DNA from: Posidoniimonas corsicana
Lineage (GTDB): Bacteria; Planctomycetota; Planctomycetia; Pirellulales; Lacipirellulaceae
Direction: 5' to 3'
DNA length: 64,000 nucleotides
NCBI RefSeq assembly: GCF_007859765.1
Contig: NZ_SIHJ01000002.1
Location: 558,001 to 622,000 of the forward strand
Positions within the stretch are counted from its first letter, which is position 1, and each line of letters starts with the position of its first letter. This document shows positions 1 to 7,968 of this stretch, one piece after another. Below the pieces are notes generated by a model, which saw nothing but the letters and a program-made list of their open reading frames with translations, was not told the DNA's origin and made no database searches. The position numbers and the translations under genes were made by a program.

Positions 1-1179
1 GAGGCTTCCTTGAGAGAGGCCCGTGAGCAAGCCGAACTCGCGAATCGGTCCAAAAGTGAGTTCCTCGCCAACATGAGTCACGAGATCCGTACGCCGATGA
101 CGGCGATCCTTGGGTATGTGGACCTGATTGGCGAGAGTGCGACGAATGCCGAAGCCCAGCAGCACGTCGCGACCGTCCGCCGAAACGGACTGTACCTCCT
201 GGAGATCATCAACGACATCCTGGACCTGTCGAAGATCGAAGCCGACAAGATCGAGCTGTTCGCCGAGCCGTTCTCTCCTATCAGCGTCGTTGAGGACGTG
301 CGGAGCGTTATGGGCGTTCGCGCTGCCGAAAGCGGCATCAAGTTTGAGCTAGACTGCAGCGACGTACCGGAAGTGATTGTGTCCGACCTTAAGCGATTGA
401 AGCAAATCCTAATCAACCTCATTGGTAACGCGATTAAGTTCACCGACCGCGGCGTAGTGACGCTCTCCGTACGGTACGACAAATCAACCAATCGTATTGA
501 GTTCCAGGTCGCCGATACGGGGATTGGCATGACCAAGCGGCAGATCCATCAGCTGTTCAAGCCGTTCACGCAGGTCGACTCGTCGGTCTCACGACGGTTC
601 GAGGGCACGGGCCTAGGTCTGGCGATTTCGCAGCGTTTGGCCGGATTGATGGGGGGCGATATCGCCGTGCGTAGCGAACCGGGGGTGGGCAGTTGCTTCA
701 CCGCCACGATCGACTGCGGCGACATCGCTGGGGCTCGTCTCATCCCGTTGGACCGGTCGAGCGAGTACGAGCCGCAACCGCTCGCGTCTGAAGGGGCGCC
801 ACTCGCCTGCAGCGTGTTGATCGTCGACGATCGTCGAGAGATTCGGTTTCTCGCCACCCGGCTCTTGGGAAAAGCCGGCGCCAAGATCACCGAAGCCGAA
901 GACGGGCAGCAAGCCGTCGAGATGGTTCAAGAAATGCTGCGGAACGACCGCATCGTCGATATCATCCTGCTTGACATGCAGATGCCAAGGCTGGACGGCT
1001 ATCGAACCGCGGATCAACTACGGCGTCTCGGTTACAACGGACCGATCGTTGCGCTCACTGCAGACGCCATGCAAGGCGACATGAGCCGCTGCATCAAAGC
1101 CGGGTGTGACGACTACTTGAGCAAGCCGATCGACAACGGCCTCTTACTTGAAAAAGTCCGGCGCCTCGTCGCGTCATAG
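1..1179 (+). CDS. Hybrid sensor histidine kinase, C-terminal part (5' end outside window)
   Basis: The reading frame is open from base 1, so the sensor region lies upstream of the window. What remains is a complete HisKA domain with the phospho-accepting H box SHEIRTPM (His codon near 78), then an HATPase_c domain with N box (LINLIGNAIKF), G1 (DTGIGM) and G2 (GTGLGLA). After a short linker comes a C-terminal receiver domain with the acidic pair VDD, the phospho-acceptor Asp in LLDMQMP and the conserved Lys in SKPID. The kinase should autophosphorylate on His and pass phosphate to its own receiver Asp, often the first step of a phosphorelay. Input signal and downstream partner cannot be seen. 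No neighbour is obviously co-transcribed; the next gene is on the other strand. Confidence 0.95.
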   Translation, partial: EASLREAREQAELANRSKSEFLANMSHEIRTPMTAILGYVDLIGESATNAEAQQHVATVRRNGLYLLEIINDILDLSKIEADKIELFAEPFSPISVVEDVRSVMGVRAAESGIKFELDCSDVPEVIVSDLKRLKQILINLIGNAIKFTDRGVVTLSVRYDKSTNRIEFQVADTGIGMTKRQIHQLFKPFTQVDSSVSRRFEGTGLGLAISQRLAGLMGGDIAVRSEPGVGSCFTATIDCGDIAGARLIPLDRSSEYEPQPLASEGAPLACSVLIVDDRREIRFLATRLLGKAGAKITEAEDGQQAVEMVQEMLRNDRIVDIILLDMQMPRLDGYRTADQLRRLGYNGPIVALTADAMQGDMSRCIKAGCDDYLSKPIDNGLLLEKVRRLVAS

Positions 1180-1658
1180 CAGGCGACCCCGGACACACGC
1201 TGCGCCGAAGGCCGCGATTCAACTGCCTGTCTCGTTAATGAATCATAGCGAGGAGGGTGCACGGCTTATGAATCGATGGCATCGCGTACCGTGACATGCT
1301 GATTGTCCGGACCCCGGATGCGGGCGTCTGACGTGTCTGCTTGATTCGGCGCCTTCTGTGGTGCATGCACGGCTAGCAAGTGAGGTCGCTTGCCTTGCTG
1401 GGCCGGGTGCCTAGATGAGACTCTGTGAGGTTGCATCGTTCGCGGCGCCAAAAAACGGTAGCAAACTCGCTGAGGTCGTCACAACCGCCGTCTGAACCGG
1501 GACTTCTGAAGGCGCCGAGATTGTGTACACCTCTGCAGGAAGACTAGCCTCCACAATCCGCGTCGAGCGCTCAGGCGTGACTCTGGTTCGATTTCGGCTT
1601 GGACCAGCCCTTTCGGGGGCGAGAGCACTGGCGGACGCAGGACCCGTCATCGCTCCGC
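1180..1658. other. Intergenic stretch with a dispersed repeat copy
   Basis: This is about 480 bases between a plus-strand kinase and a minus-strand transglutaminase, so the two genes converge. I see no convincing gene. A minus-strand frame (1411-1662) has no recognisable family. Part of it, 1429-1504, recurs at 3930-4005. No clear terminator hairpin with a T-tract was found. Confidence 0.5.
1429..1504 (-). repeat. Dispersed repeat, copy A
   Basis: These 76 bases match 3930-4005 at roughly 80 percent by eye, in the same orientation. Both copies keep a minus-strand reading with shared peptides VVTTSA and LPFFGAA. The pair flanks the transglutaminase and PEP-CTERM genes as direct repeats. It may be a genomic repeat family or the remains of a small mobile unit. 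No terminal repeats or transposase are visible. Confidence 0.6.
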
Positions 1659-2456
1659 TCATGTGGGCGACCCGGGTAGCCGCGCCACACGGACGGTCAT
1701 GCTAACCAGGTCCACCGGTTCGCCAAACTGTGTGTAAACAGCGACGTCCGCGGCGTCGCGGCCGTAAGCAATCGACACGCGTCCCCCATGCAACGCGTCC
1801 TGCGTCGGATCGAAGGTGTACCAGCGGCCGCCCACATACGCCTCGAACCACGCGTGCAGGTCCATTGGCTGAAGCGACTCGAGGTACCCGACGACCATCC
1901 GTGCGGGGATGCTTAACGCGCGGCAGAGGGCGATGCCCAGGTGGGCCATGTCGCCGCAGACCGCCTGCGTTCGGCCATTCACCTCGGCCGCGCTGATGAT
2001 TTGCTGACCGGCGCCGGGCACGTATCGCAGAAAGCCGCGAATGTAGTCGACGATCGCGGAACACTGGTCGTAACCCGCGGCGTACCCGGCGGTGATGGAC
2101 GCTGCCATCTGACTGAATCGGTCCGATTCGCAGTACCGACTTGGAAGCAAGAATGGCAACGCCGCGTCAGGGAACTGCTGCACCTCGACGAAGGGCGCCC
2201 CTGGTGCGAGGTCGGCGGCGTCGGCCGCCTCGATGACGGCGCCAGTATGAATCGAGAAACTCCCGGAAGGAGCAACCAGTCGTTGGCACAAATCGCCAAA
2301 CTGGTCGGTGAATTCAACCGCTGTCACGCTGGGCGTCAGCACGTACTGCTCACTCGCCACCCATTGTTGTGCCCCGCTACGGGGCCGCAGCATCAGCACG
2401 AAAGGCGTGGCCACAGGTGCGTTGAGCGCAAGGGAACAGGAGGTCTCTAACCACAT
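1659..2456 (-). CDS. Transglutaminase-like cysteine protease family protein
   Basis: This 265-residue protein has a bacterial transglutaminase N-terminal domain (about 1-105) followed by a transglutaminase core. The catalytic triad can be placed: Cys167 in QAVCGDMAH, His201 in [10 protein letters not shown] and Asp216 in TFDPTQD, all in the expected order and spacing. No signal peptide is seen, so the protein is probably cytoplasmic. Members of this superfamily act as peptidases, amidases or transamidases; the substrate is not predictable. The ATG at 2456 has only a weak ribosome site. The gene stands alone, 325 bases from the PEP-CTERM gene upstream. Confidence 0.88.
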   Translation of the reverse strand: MWLETSCSLALNAPVATPFVLMLRPRSGAQQWVASEQYVLTPSVTAVEFTDQFGDLCQRLVAPSGSFSIHTGAVIEAADAADLAPGAPFVEVQQFPDAALPFLLPSRYCESDRFSQMAASITAGYAAGYDQCSAIVDYIRGFLRYVPGAGQQIISAAEVNGRTQAVCGDMAHLGIALCRALSIPARMVVGYLESLQPMDLHAWFEAYVGGRWYTFDPTQDALHGGRVSIAYGRDAADVAVYTQFGEPVDLVSMTVRVARLPGSPT

Positions 2457-2781
2457 TAAGGGGCCTATGCTTCATGGTGACACCGCCTCTTAGTAGTCAA
2501 GTAATCTTAGATCATCAGGCGCCCCAAGCACTACTGGCCCCCCTGGCCAAAGACAACCCGACCAAACTCAACGCAGCAGCCCGCGGTGTCGGCGAGTGCC
2601 CGTGCAGTCGCCGCTTGCTCCTCCCAGCGTACCATCCGGCCAGGACGGCCCCTCCCGACTTAGCCGCGGAGGCGCCGCCGCCGATCGGGCGCCTCAGCGG
2701 CTCGGGCAGGCGGCTAACTCGCTGAAACTGGTTCAACCTCAGTCGCCTACCGACTGCGCGTGCTTGCAGTGATGGGGGACG
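2457..2781. other. Intergenic stretch
   Basis: About 325 bases between two minus-strand genes. A 73-codon minus frame (2515-2736) has no family likeness and a low-complexity composition; I regard it as chance. No hairpin or promoter pair stands out. Confidence 0.4.
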
Positions 2782-3603
2782 CTAGGAACAAAGAAATTCG
2801 GAGAGGTCGCCGCGGCAGAAGCCACGCCGGCACAGCAAAGCCGGCAGCAGGACCGCCAGCAACCCGGTCAGCGTGCTGGGTTCGGGAACCACGGAACCTA
2901 CCGGACCGACATACCAACTATCTTCGATCTGCCCATCGACGCTGTTGGCCACATACCCGTCGGGGAGCAGGAAGACGGGCGATCCCCCCAGGCTGGCAGT
3001 GAAGCTGGCTTCAATCTGACCGGGCATGCTTTGGAGCGTGGCGCCAATGCCGGCCGTTAGAAAAATCGACAGCGGCGTGTCGACGGGCACCGTCTTGGTC
3101 ACATCCAGCAATCCGTCCCGCGCGCCGTCCAGGTCAAAATCGTCCGAGTTGCCCAGTCCGCCGTTGATGGTAGTCAGGCGGTCTAGGTCGGTGTTTTCGT
3201 CGAAGCTAATCTGAAACGTCGTCTCGACCGTGTCGGGTAGGTTTGGGTCAGTGCGGCTGATGACAACATCGTTGATTTGCAGGTACGCTGAAGCTTTCGC
3301 CGAGACGAATCCCCCACTGGGGAAAGCCCGACTATCGGCGAAGGCGAGGACGTACCCGGAGACGAACCCCGCCGCGCTGCGGGCGCGAGCCGAGCCAGCG
3401 AACAACTTGTCAGCCGTGCTCGCCTGAGCAGTGCGTGTGGTGCCATCCCCGGCGCCATTATCACCCAATCCGCTTCCAGACACCTGAGCGACCTGGGAGT
3501 AGACCGCGGCCGGCGCCGGCGACGCCACGACACCGCAAAGAGGCAGCATCGCAGCCACGAACGAGAGAGTTGCCGATCGATGAGTTGACAGCCGCATTTG
3601 CAT
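2782..3603 (-). CDS. PEP-CTERM sorting-signal secreted protein
   Basis: The N-terminus is a signal peptide (charged start, hydrophobic run, cleavage near SPAPAAVYS). The C-terminus has the sorting signal VPEPST, then a hydrophobic helix and an Arg-containing end. PEP-CTERM proteins are exported and handled by an exosortase, which recognises this signal and delivers them to the envelope or outside. The body (about 35-235) is Ser/Gly/Asp-rich with no recognised domain. About 12 residues follow the Arg cluster, longer than the usual abrupt end. The ATG at 3603 is preferred over the GTG one codon upstream. Function beyond being a surface protein is unknown. Confidence 0.85.
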   Translation of the reverse strand: MQMRLSTHRSATLSFVAAMLPLCGVVASPAPAAVYSQVAQVSGSGLGDNGAGDGTTRTAQASTADKLFAGSARARSAAGFVSGYVLAFADSRAFPSGGFVSAKASAYLQINDVVISRTDPNLPDTVETTFQISFDENTDLDRLTTINGGLGNSDDFDLDGARDGLLDVTKTVPVDTPLSIFLTAGIGATLQSMPGQIEASFTASLGGSPVFLLPDGYVANSVDGQIEDSWYVGPVGSVVPEPSTLTGLLAVLLPALLCRRGFCRGDLSEFLCS

Positions 3604-4317
3604 CACTCGCCAGTGGGACCAGAAGTAAGTGCTACTGAATCTACACCAAAACGAGGGTCCACGCCCAGGAAAGTCGGGGCAATTCTCCCCACGGAGCGAT
3701 CCGTGGAAGTTCTTGCAATCATGTTTCGAAGTGCTCGGGGCGAATCAGACTTTCATCGTTCGGGCAGCGCGTACTCTTACTTCGGGCATTCACCTTGATC
3801 GAGTGATACGAACTTAATTTGGCCGCGATGGCCATACAGCATGCCCGGCCTTGATGCCCCTGATCGCCCATTCCAATCGAAGTCGATTGGACTATCTGCC
3901 CGCTGTCCGCGGGCGCCCCTACCGACGAAGGTTGCATCGCCCGCGGCGCCAAAGAACGGCAGCGAACCCGCTGAGGTTGTCACGACCTCGGTCAGAGTCG
4001 GGACTCGCAAAGCTGCACCGGCTTCATCGACCGACCCACCCCGCGTCGGTCCCAAACTGACCGAACAAACCTGCGGATGACACTCTCCTCCGCCCGCATC
4101 GCCCCCACCACCCCGGCGACCTCCCGCCTGGCAGCTCCTTCAGCTTCCGGTGCAGCTCCGCCGACGCCCCCCAACCGGACGTTGCCCCCGGCGTCCCTAA
4201 TCGGTTGCAAGAGGTCACGCTAGCAAAGGAGTTAGCAGGTGCCTGTCGCGTCCTCTTCCGACGATTCGGTGCTACTTCAAGATTCTTCATGGATTCCACC
4301 CCGCAGATGCCGATTTT
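3604..4317. other. Intergenic stretch with repeat copy B
   Basis: This divergent region lies between the minus-strand PEP-CTERM gene and the plus-strand cluster that begins at 4383. Several short frames exist on both strands but none has a ribosome site or family likeness. It holds the second dispersed repeat copy (3930-4005). Promoters for both flanking transcripts should lie here, but no clear -35/-10 pair could be assigned. Confidence 0.45.
3930..4005 (-). repeat. Dispersed repeat, copy B
   Basis: Second copy of the 76-base repeat at 1429-1504, same orientation, about 80 percent identical by eye. Substitutions are scattered, many at positions that would be synonymous in the shared minus-strand reading. 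This hints that the frame was once under selection, though no intact gene surrounds either copy. Confidence 0.6.
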
Positions 4318-4340
4318 GGAGATACAATAATTGTACCTCC
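4318..4340. promoter_or_regulatory. Palindromic operator-like site
   Basis: GGAGATACAAT, one central base, then ATTGTACCTCC: 10 of 11 positions pair. It ends 43 bases before the proposed ATG at 4383, at the head of the small-gene cluster. It is AT-rich in its core and has no following T-tract, so it fits a dimeric repressor operator better than a terminator. The cognate regulator is not identifiable here. Confidence 0.5.
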
Positions 4341-4382
4341 ACAGCACGCCAGACGCCGGACCCGCTCCACCACCAGGTTCCT

Positions 4383-4898
4383 ATGCCACGCATTAGAGTC
4401 ACCCGCAACGTGTTCCTTGCGGACAAGCAGGGCAAGACGTTTTCAGATGTCGTCAATGACCAGGAACTGCCCTTTGAAGCGGTGCTGGACTTCTTCAACG
4501 ACGCAGAATGCCAGCGGAGGATGGAGGAGTCCGAGATCCACCACGACCGCGCGCCGCTCGCCGGGGTCGTTAGGGAACTGGAGTGCCACCCCCAGATCAA
4601 CGAGTTCTTATCAGGGATTCACGCCCAGCGGTCGCAGCGGCTCCGCCAGGCAATCGGTGTTCTGGTGCGCATCATCATGGAACGCCGTGGCTGGAAGAAG
4701 ACGGGCAAGAAGGGGTCGCTGGGAGTGCGGGCGCCAGCGGCCGCGAACTCGCCCCGCCACAACTCGGGCGGATTGGCCTTCTGGTTCATCCGTGCCGAGC
4801 GGTATGAGCTCTTGGAGGGGATGCCTTTTGAGACAGTCCGTGAAAGGCGGATACGACAACAGGCATTGGAAGTAGAGCCCACAGCCGCCCCTCAATAG
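4383..4898 (+). CDS. Hypothetical protein, first gene of a small-gene cluster
   Basis: A 171-residue protein of unknown family, beginning MPRIRVTRNVFLADKQG. The frame stays open upstream to 4239, but residues before the ATG at 4383 are compositionally odd and overlap the palindrome at 4318, so the later start is preferred despite a poor ribosome site. No membrane segment or signal peptide. The middle (about 60-100) is rich in charged residues and probably helical; a short basic stretch RRGWKKTGKKG follows. It heads a close-packed plus-strand run reaching 6684. Confidence 0.6.
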   Translation: MPRIRVTRNVFLADKQGKTFSDVVNDQELPFEAVLDFFNDAECQRRMEESEIHHDRAPLAGVVRELECHPQINEFLSGIHAQRSQRLRQAIGVLVRIIMERRGWKKTGKKGSLGVRAPAAANSPRHNSGGLAFWFIRAERYELLEGMPFETVRERRIRQQALEVEPTAAPQ

Positions 4899-4910
4899 CC
4901 AGGGCGATTC

Positions 4911-5213
4911 TTGGCTCCAGCAGCCCTCCGTTCAGATTCGTATCTAGTCTTCGACGAAGCCTACGCGTGCCGCGTCGGTGTAAGAGACCTTCAGACGGCG
5001 CGACGGGTCGTGTCGCGCCTCAGTCGTAGTTTTGCTTTTACCACGAGCGAACCGTACCAGCAGCCCCATCAGGGGGGCTGCTTCTTCCGGATCGCCTACG
5101 GTTCTTTCCACACGCCGGAATCGGTGGAGGCGTTAGTCCGAAGCAGCCTCCGCACAGCAGTCGCTCCAGTGCGCGCTAGCGCAGCGACGGACCCGTTGAA
5201 TGCAGACACTTAA
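4911..5213 (+). CDS. Doubtful small hypothetical protein
   Basis: A 100-codon frame fills the gap between two better-supported genes and overlaps the next start by 14 bases. Only a TTG start is available and no ribosome site is seen. A middle stretch (YLVFDEAY, FFRIAYGSFHTPESVEAL) has protein-like composition. I recognise no family. Kept because otherwise the cluster would have a 300-base hole. Confidence 0.35.
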   Translation: MAPAALRSDSYLVFDEAYACRVGVRDLQTARRVVSRLSRSFAFTTSEPYQQPHQGGCFFRIAYGSFHTPESVEALVRSSLRTAVAPVRASAATDPLNADT

Positions 5214-5541
5214 GTGGTTCAGCCTGAGAAGCTCACCCCGGCAGAAAGCCAAGTGGCACTACCGGCGGGGGATGGCGCGTGCAAAGCTGCACCAGCGTGC
5301 ATTGGCGATTGAGGATTACAGGATGGTGATCCAGATGGATGGCGTGCCGCCCGAATTGGTGGCGATGGCGCTCTACAACAGGGCGTTGGTGCGGCTCGCG
5401 ATGGGAGAGCAAGACCAAGCGATAGGCGACCTCAAGGGAGTCCTTGCCATGCCCGGCGCCGCGGTGCGGGTCAAGACGGAGGCGCGCCGGAAACTCCTCC
5501 GCATGGACCGCGCCACGGAACGAATCAACCCGGAAGCCTAG
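5200..5541 (+). CDS. Small TPR-like protein
   Basis: 113 residues with two helix-turn-helix units of tetratricopeptide character: about 20-50 (YRRGMARAKLHQRALAIEDY) and about 56-90 (ALYNRALVRLAMGEQDQAI). TPR repeats mediate protein-protein contacts. There is no signal peptide. The ATG at 5200 overlaps the preceding frame, and the next gene starts 9 bases downstream, so it is probably part of one transcript. Partner unknown. Confidence 0.65.
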   Translation: MQTLKWFSLRSSPRQKAKWHYRRGMARAKLHQRALAIEDYRMVIQMDGVPPELVAMALYNRALVRLAMGEQDQAIGDLKGVLAMPGAAVRVKTEARRKLLRMDRATERINPEA

Positions 5542-5550
5542 GAGATCTCC

Positions 5551-5898
5551 ATGGACGAGTCTGCGGTGCTGATCACAGCCATGGCGGAAAAGTGCAAGAC
5601 GATCGTCGGCGCATGGGACGAGCCCCTCACGATGCTGCCTAGGTCCCTGCAGCCCGCTCACCTGGAGTGGATGTGCGAGCGGATTCAGGACCACGCCGAA
5701 GACTGGCCCGCCACGAAGCTCCACCGCTGGATCGGATTCATCCAGTGCGCCCTGCTCGCCAACGGCATGGTCGACCTCGATGGCGCGAAATCGATGTTCG
5801 ACGCATCCAAGATCGCCCATGGAGTCAGGAGCGATGAATTCCTGGACCACCTCGACCCGGATTGCCAGTTCGAATTCGACATCGGCGGAGAGTCGTAG
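5551..5898 (+). CDS. Hypothetical protein
   Basis: 115 residues, start supported by AGGAG upstream of the ATG. The centre (WMCERIQDHAEDWPATKLHR then WIGFIQCALLANG) resembles small uncharacterised helical proteins that I believe recur in planctomycete accessory regions, but I cannot name a family. No catalytic motif, no membrane segment. It follows the TPR-like gene by 9 bases. Confidence 0.65.
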   Translation: MDESAVLITAMAEKCKTIVGAWDEPLTMLPRSLQPAHLEWMCERIQDHAEDWPATKLHRWIGFIQCALLANGMVDLDGAKSMFDASKIAHGVRSDEFLDHLDPDCQFEFDIGGES

Positions 5899-5935
5899 GC
5901 CCACCTGCGTGAACGACAAGAAAAGGGAATCGACA

Positions 5936-6118
5936 ATGCTCTCCGATGACGAAGCGGTCCGACTCTGGCGCAAACTGTTCCGGGGGCAGGCAGTGACGCT
6001 GCTGACCCTGACGGAAGCGGAAGCCGTGCTGAAATCGATGCGTGCCGGCAGCGACGCCCTCAAGACCCTCTCCAGAGACCTGGAACGACGCAGGTCCATT
6101 CTCGGCGCAAGTCCCTAA
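5936..6118 (+). CDS. Very small hypothetical protein
   Basis: 60 residues starting MLSDDEAVRLWRKLFRGQ, preceded by an AAGGGA-like ribosome site. A GTG at 5909 would add nine residues. It is probably all helical, with a basic C-terminus. Its place in the tight gene run supports it more than its sequence does. Confidence 0.5.
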   Translation: MLSDDEAVRLWRKLFRGQAVTLLTLTEAEAVLKSMRAGSDALKTLSRDLERRRSILGASP

Positions 6119-6155
6119 CGGGGTCTGCTCCGCCCCGTGTGATGTCGAGGAACGA

Positions 6156-6389
6156 ATGAACCGTTTGTTGCCCAAGCCACAACGATCAGTCCTGCGGACG
6201 TTTCATCAGTACCTGATGGAGCCGCGCGAGATGCTCTGTTTCTGGGGCGCAGGCTGGGACAAGCACCACCTAGCGTTAGAAGAGCTAGTGGAGAAGGAAC
6301 TGCTTGTCCGGGAGAAGCGCCCCGGCGCGTACTCTCTGACGAAGGCCGGATTCGAAATGATGCGTGAGTGCGAAAGAACGGGCGCATGA
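6156..6389 (+). CDS. Small winged-helix-like protein
   Basis: 77 residues. The stretch HLALEELVEKELLVREKRPG followed by AYSLTKAGFEMM has the recognition-helix and wing pattern seen at the end of MarR/PadR-type winged-helix domains. The protein is too short for a full domain, so DNA binding is only a suggestion. The ATG at 6156 follows GAGG. Confidence 0.5.
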   Translation: MNRLLPKPQRSVLRTFHQYLMEPREMLCFWGAGWDKHHLALEELVEKELLVREKRPGAYSLTKAGFEMMRECERTGA

Positions 6390-6435
6390 CCCGTCGGGCG
6401 CCGACGCAAACAACCCCCTCAAGAGGTTCGACCCA

Positions 6436-6684
6436 ATGTTCGGCCAAAACCAAGTCCCCGACAGATCGCTGCAGAAGACCGTGAACCAGCGGCTAGAACG
6501 GACGGGGACCGGAGCACAGTCGAAAGTGACCGCCACCGTCCAGCAAGGAACGGTCACACTGAGCGGCGCGCTACAGTACGAGAACCAGCGCAGACCGATC
6601 GTCAAAGCGGTAGGCAATATTGCAGGCGTCCGCCGTGTGGTGGATCAACTCAAGTCCCCGCCCAAACGTCGGCCTCAAAGCTAA
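6436..6684 (+). CDS. BON-domain protein
   Basis: 82 residues, almost entirely one BON domain (about 12-75): an amphipathic helix with VNQRLERTG, the strand VTATVQQGTVTLSGAL, and the closing VKAVGNIAGVRRVVDQL. BON domains bind phospholipid or other ligands and are usually periplasmic or membrane-linked; here no signal peptide is present, so the protein may be cytoplasmic. Start at 6436 is chosen for its GAGG ribosome site; the frame extends upstream to a GTG at 6364 inside the previous gene. Last gene of the plus-strand run. Confidence 0.8.
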   Translation: MFGQNQVPDRSLQKTVNQRLERTGTGAQSKVTATVQQGTVTLSGALQYENQRRPIVKAVGNIAGVRRVVDQLKSPPKRRPQS

Positions 6685-6900
6685 CAGGCACAATAGACCC
6701 CATCGGCTGACAGAGCCCGCAGCCGTGGACTATTCAGCCAGCGGCGTAGCTAGACCAAGGTGGTTCAGTCCCTGCCATCGGTATCCAGTTGAGATCGCCG
6801 CGGCCGCGCAGCTCAGACGCCAGCGAGATCCGCGGCCAACCTAGGGCACGCGGTCGCTGACTCCGAACCAAGTGCTTGACGCCAGGGGCCACTCGAAGCA

Positions 6901-7095
6901 CTACCGATCCCGACGCCTCATCGCCAATCGCTTCCGTACCCGCTCCGCCTTCTCCCGCAGCTGCTCGTCCGTCAGCCACTCGTCGTCCATCGTGACGATC
7001 ACCACCTCCTGGTGGTTCCCACGCACCGTCGCGAACGGCACGCCGATCTGGTACACCACCGGGAACTTGAGCGTGATCTCTCGGTGCCTTGGCAT
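6901..7095 (-). CDS. Small hypothetical protein, end of the left mobile module
   Basis: 64 residues from the ATG at 7095, which follows AGGAGG closely. The first half is beta-like (ITLKFPVVYQIGVPFATV), the second half a charged helix (LTDEQLREKAERVRKRLAMR). No family recognised. It is the last gene of the minus-strand series starting near 11000, so it probably belongs to that module. Confidence 0.55.
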   Translation of the reverse strand: MPRHREITLKFPVVYQIGVPFATVRGNHQEVVIVTMDDEWLTDEQLREKAERVRKRLAMRRRDR

Positions 7096-7189
7096 GGGCC
7101 TCCTGCCTTCCGGTTGCTTCAAACCTGTAAAGTCTCTCGGCATTGGGCGTCGCGCGGGCTCCGGATTGTGGTCCGTCCGCGTTTGTCCG

Positions 7190-7447
7190 CTACAACAGCA
7201 ACGACAAGAGCGCTAGCACAACGGCGAACGACGCGCCGTAGAGGGCGATCGCCATCGCCTCGCTGCGGCACGTGCAGTGGCTGCGGGCGCCGTAGCCGCA
7301 ATTGCAGTACGGCAGGTGGCAGCCCTCTCCTCGCTCGCGAGTGGCGTCGCAACGCGTCGGCTTCTCCTGCGGCTGGGCTTGCTCGCCCTCCCTCTCGAAA
7401 TGCGCCTGCACGCGGTTGACGGGGCGCCACGATGGGTCGCTAGGCAT
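7190..7447 (-). CDS. Small cysteine-rich protein with C-terminal membrane helix
   Basis: 85 residues from the ATG at 7447. A central segment holds six Cys (CDATRERGEGCHLPYCNCGY then CTC), followed by a single hydrophobic helix at the extreme C-terminus (AIALYGASFAVVLALLSLLL). The topology suggests a tail-anchored protein with a metal-binding or disulphide-linked head. No family known to me. Confidence 0.5.
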   Translation of the reverse strand: MPSDPSWRPVNRVQAHFEREGEQAQPQEKPTRCDATRERGEGCHLPYCNCGYGARSHCTCRSEAMAIALYGASFAVVLALLSLLL

Positions 7448-7498
7448 CTGTCCTGCCCTCCCTGACGGGTTCTGGGACAATCGGCAGCAACGTACGCA

Positions 7499-7705
7499 TC
7501 ACGATGGGCCCCCTTCCGACTTGGGCACCAGCTGCGCGTCCGCCTTGCAGACCGGGCAGCGAACCGTCGCCACTTCCGTCTGCTCGCGGACGTCGAACGT
7601 CGGGTTCACCTTGCTGCGGTCCTCCTGCAGCAGCGACTGGCATGTCCGGCAGACGCCCTCGAACACCGTCAGCGGCGCCCTGCCGTGCTTGATCACCTTC
7701 ACCAT
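7499..7705 (-). CDS. Small zinc-ribbon protein
   Basis: 68 residues with two CxxC knuckles, Cys19/Cys22 (CRTC) and Cys50/Cys53 (CPVC), 27 residues apart, the classic spacing of a zinc ribbon. The start at 7705 has a strong GAGGAG ribosome site eight bases upstream. Such proteins are common in phages and plasmids as nucleic-acid or protein adaptors; the specific role here is unknown. It lies 36 bases from the broken gene upstream. Confidence 0.7.
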   Translation of the reverse strand: MVKVIKHGRAPLTVFEGVCRTCQSLLQEDRSKVNPTFDVREQTEVATVRCPVCKADAQLVPKSEGGPS

Positions 7706-7740
7706 GGTTGGCTCCTCGTGGTTGTTTGCCCCGACTGGGG

Positions 7741-7968
7741 CTACTTCGATTGATTGATCTGCTGACTCAGCGTCGCCGCGTCGTACCAATTGAAAGACAG
7801 CTCGTCGTTCGCCGCGAACCGCCCCAACATCCGCCGCACCAGGTCCTGCTGGTGCGGCCAGAACGCGAACATGTACCGCTCGGCGCCTTTTTAGAGGGCG
7901 ATCACCACCACGTGCTCGTCGGAACCGGCCGCGGCGGAGTCGGTTGCGAATTGGTCGAGGCGGTTCAA
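7741..7968 (-). pseudogene. Small phage-type gene interrupted by an in-frame stop
   Basis: The frame opens with TTG at 7966-7968, overlapping the stop of the replication initiator (TTGA), with GAGGGGAG as ribosome site. After 25 codons ending EHVVVIAL, a TAA occurs at 7891-7893, and the same frame then continues as KGAERYMFAFWPHQQDLV to a TAG at 7741. The two halves read naturally as one 75-residue protein, so a nonsense mutation or small indel is the simplest explanation. The downstream half has its own ATG (at 7872) and might still be made alone. Function unknown. Confidence 0.6.

Noticed and set aside
7119-7430. 103-codon minus frame overlapping the small membrane protein
   Set aside because: The other frame has a better start, clustered Cys and a clean membrane helix; both are unlikely to be real.
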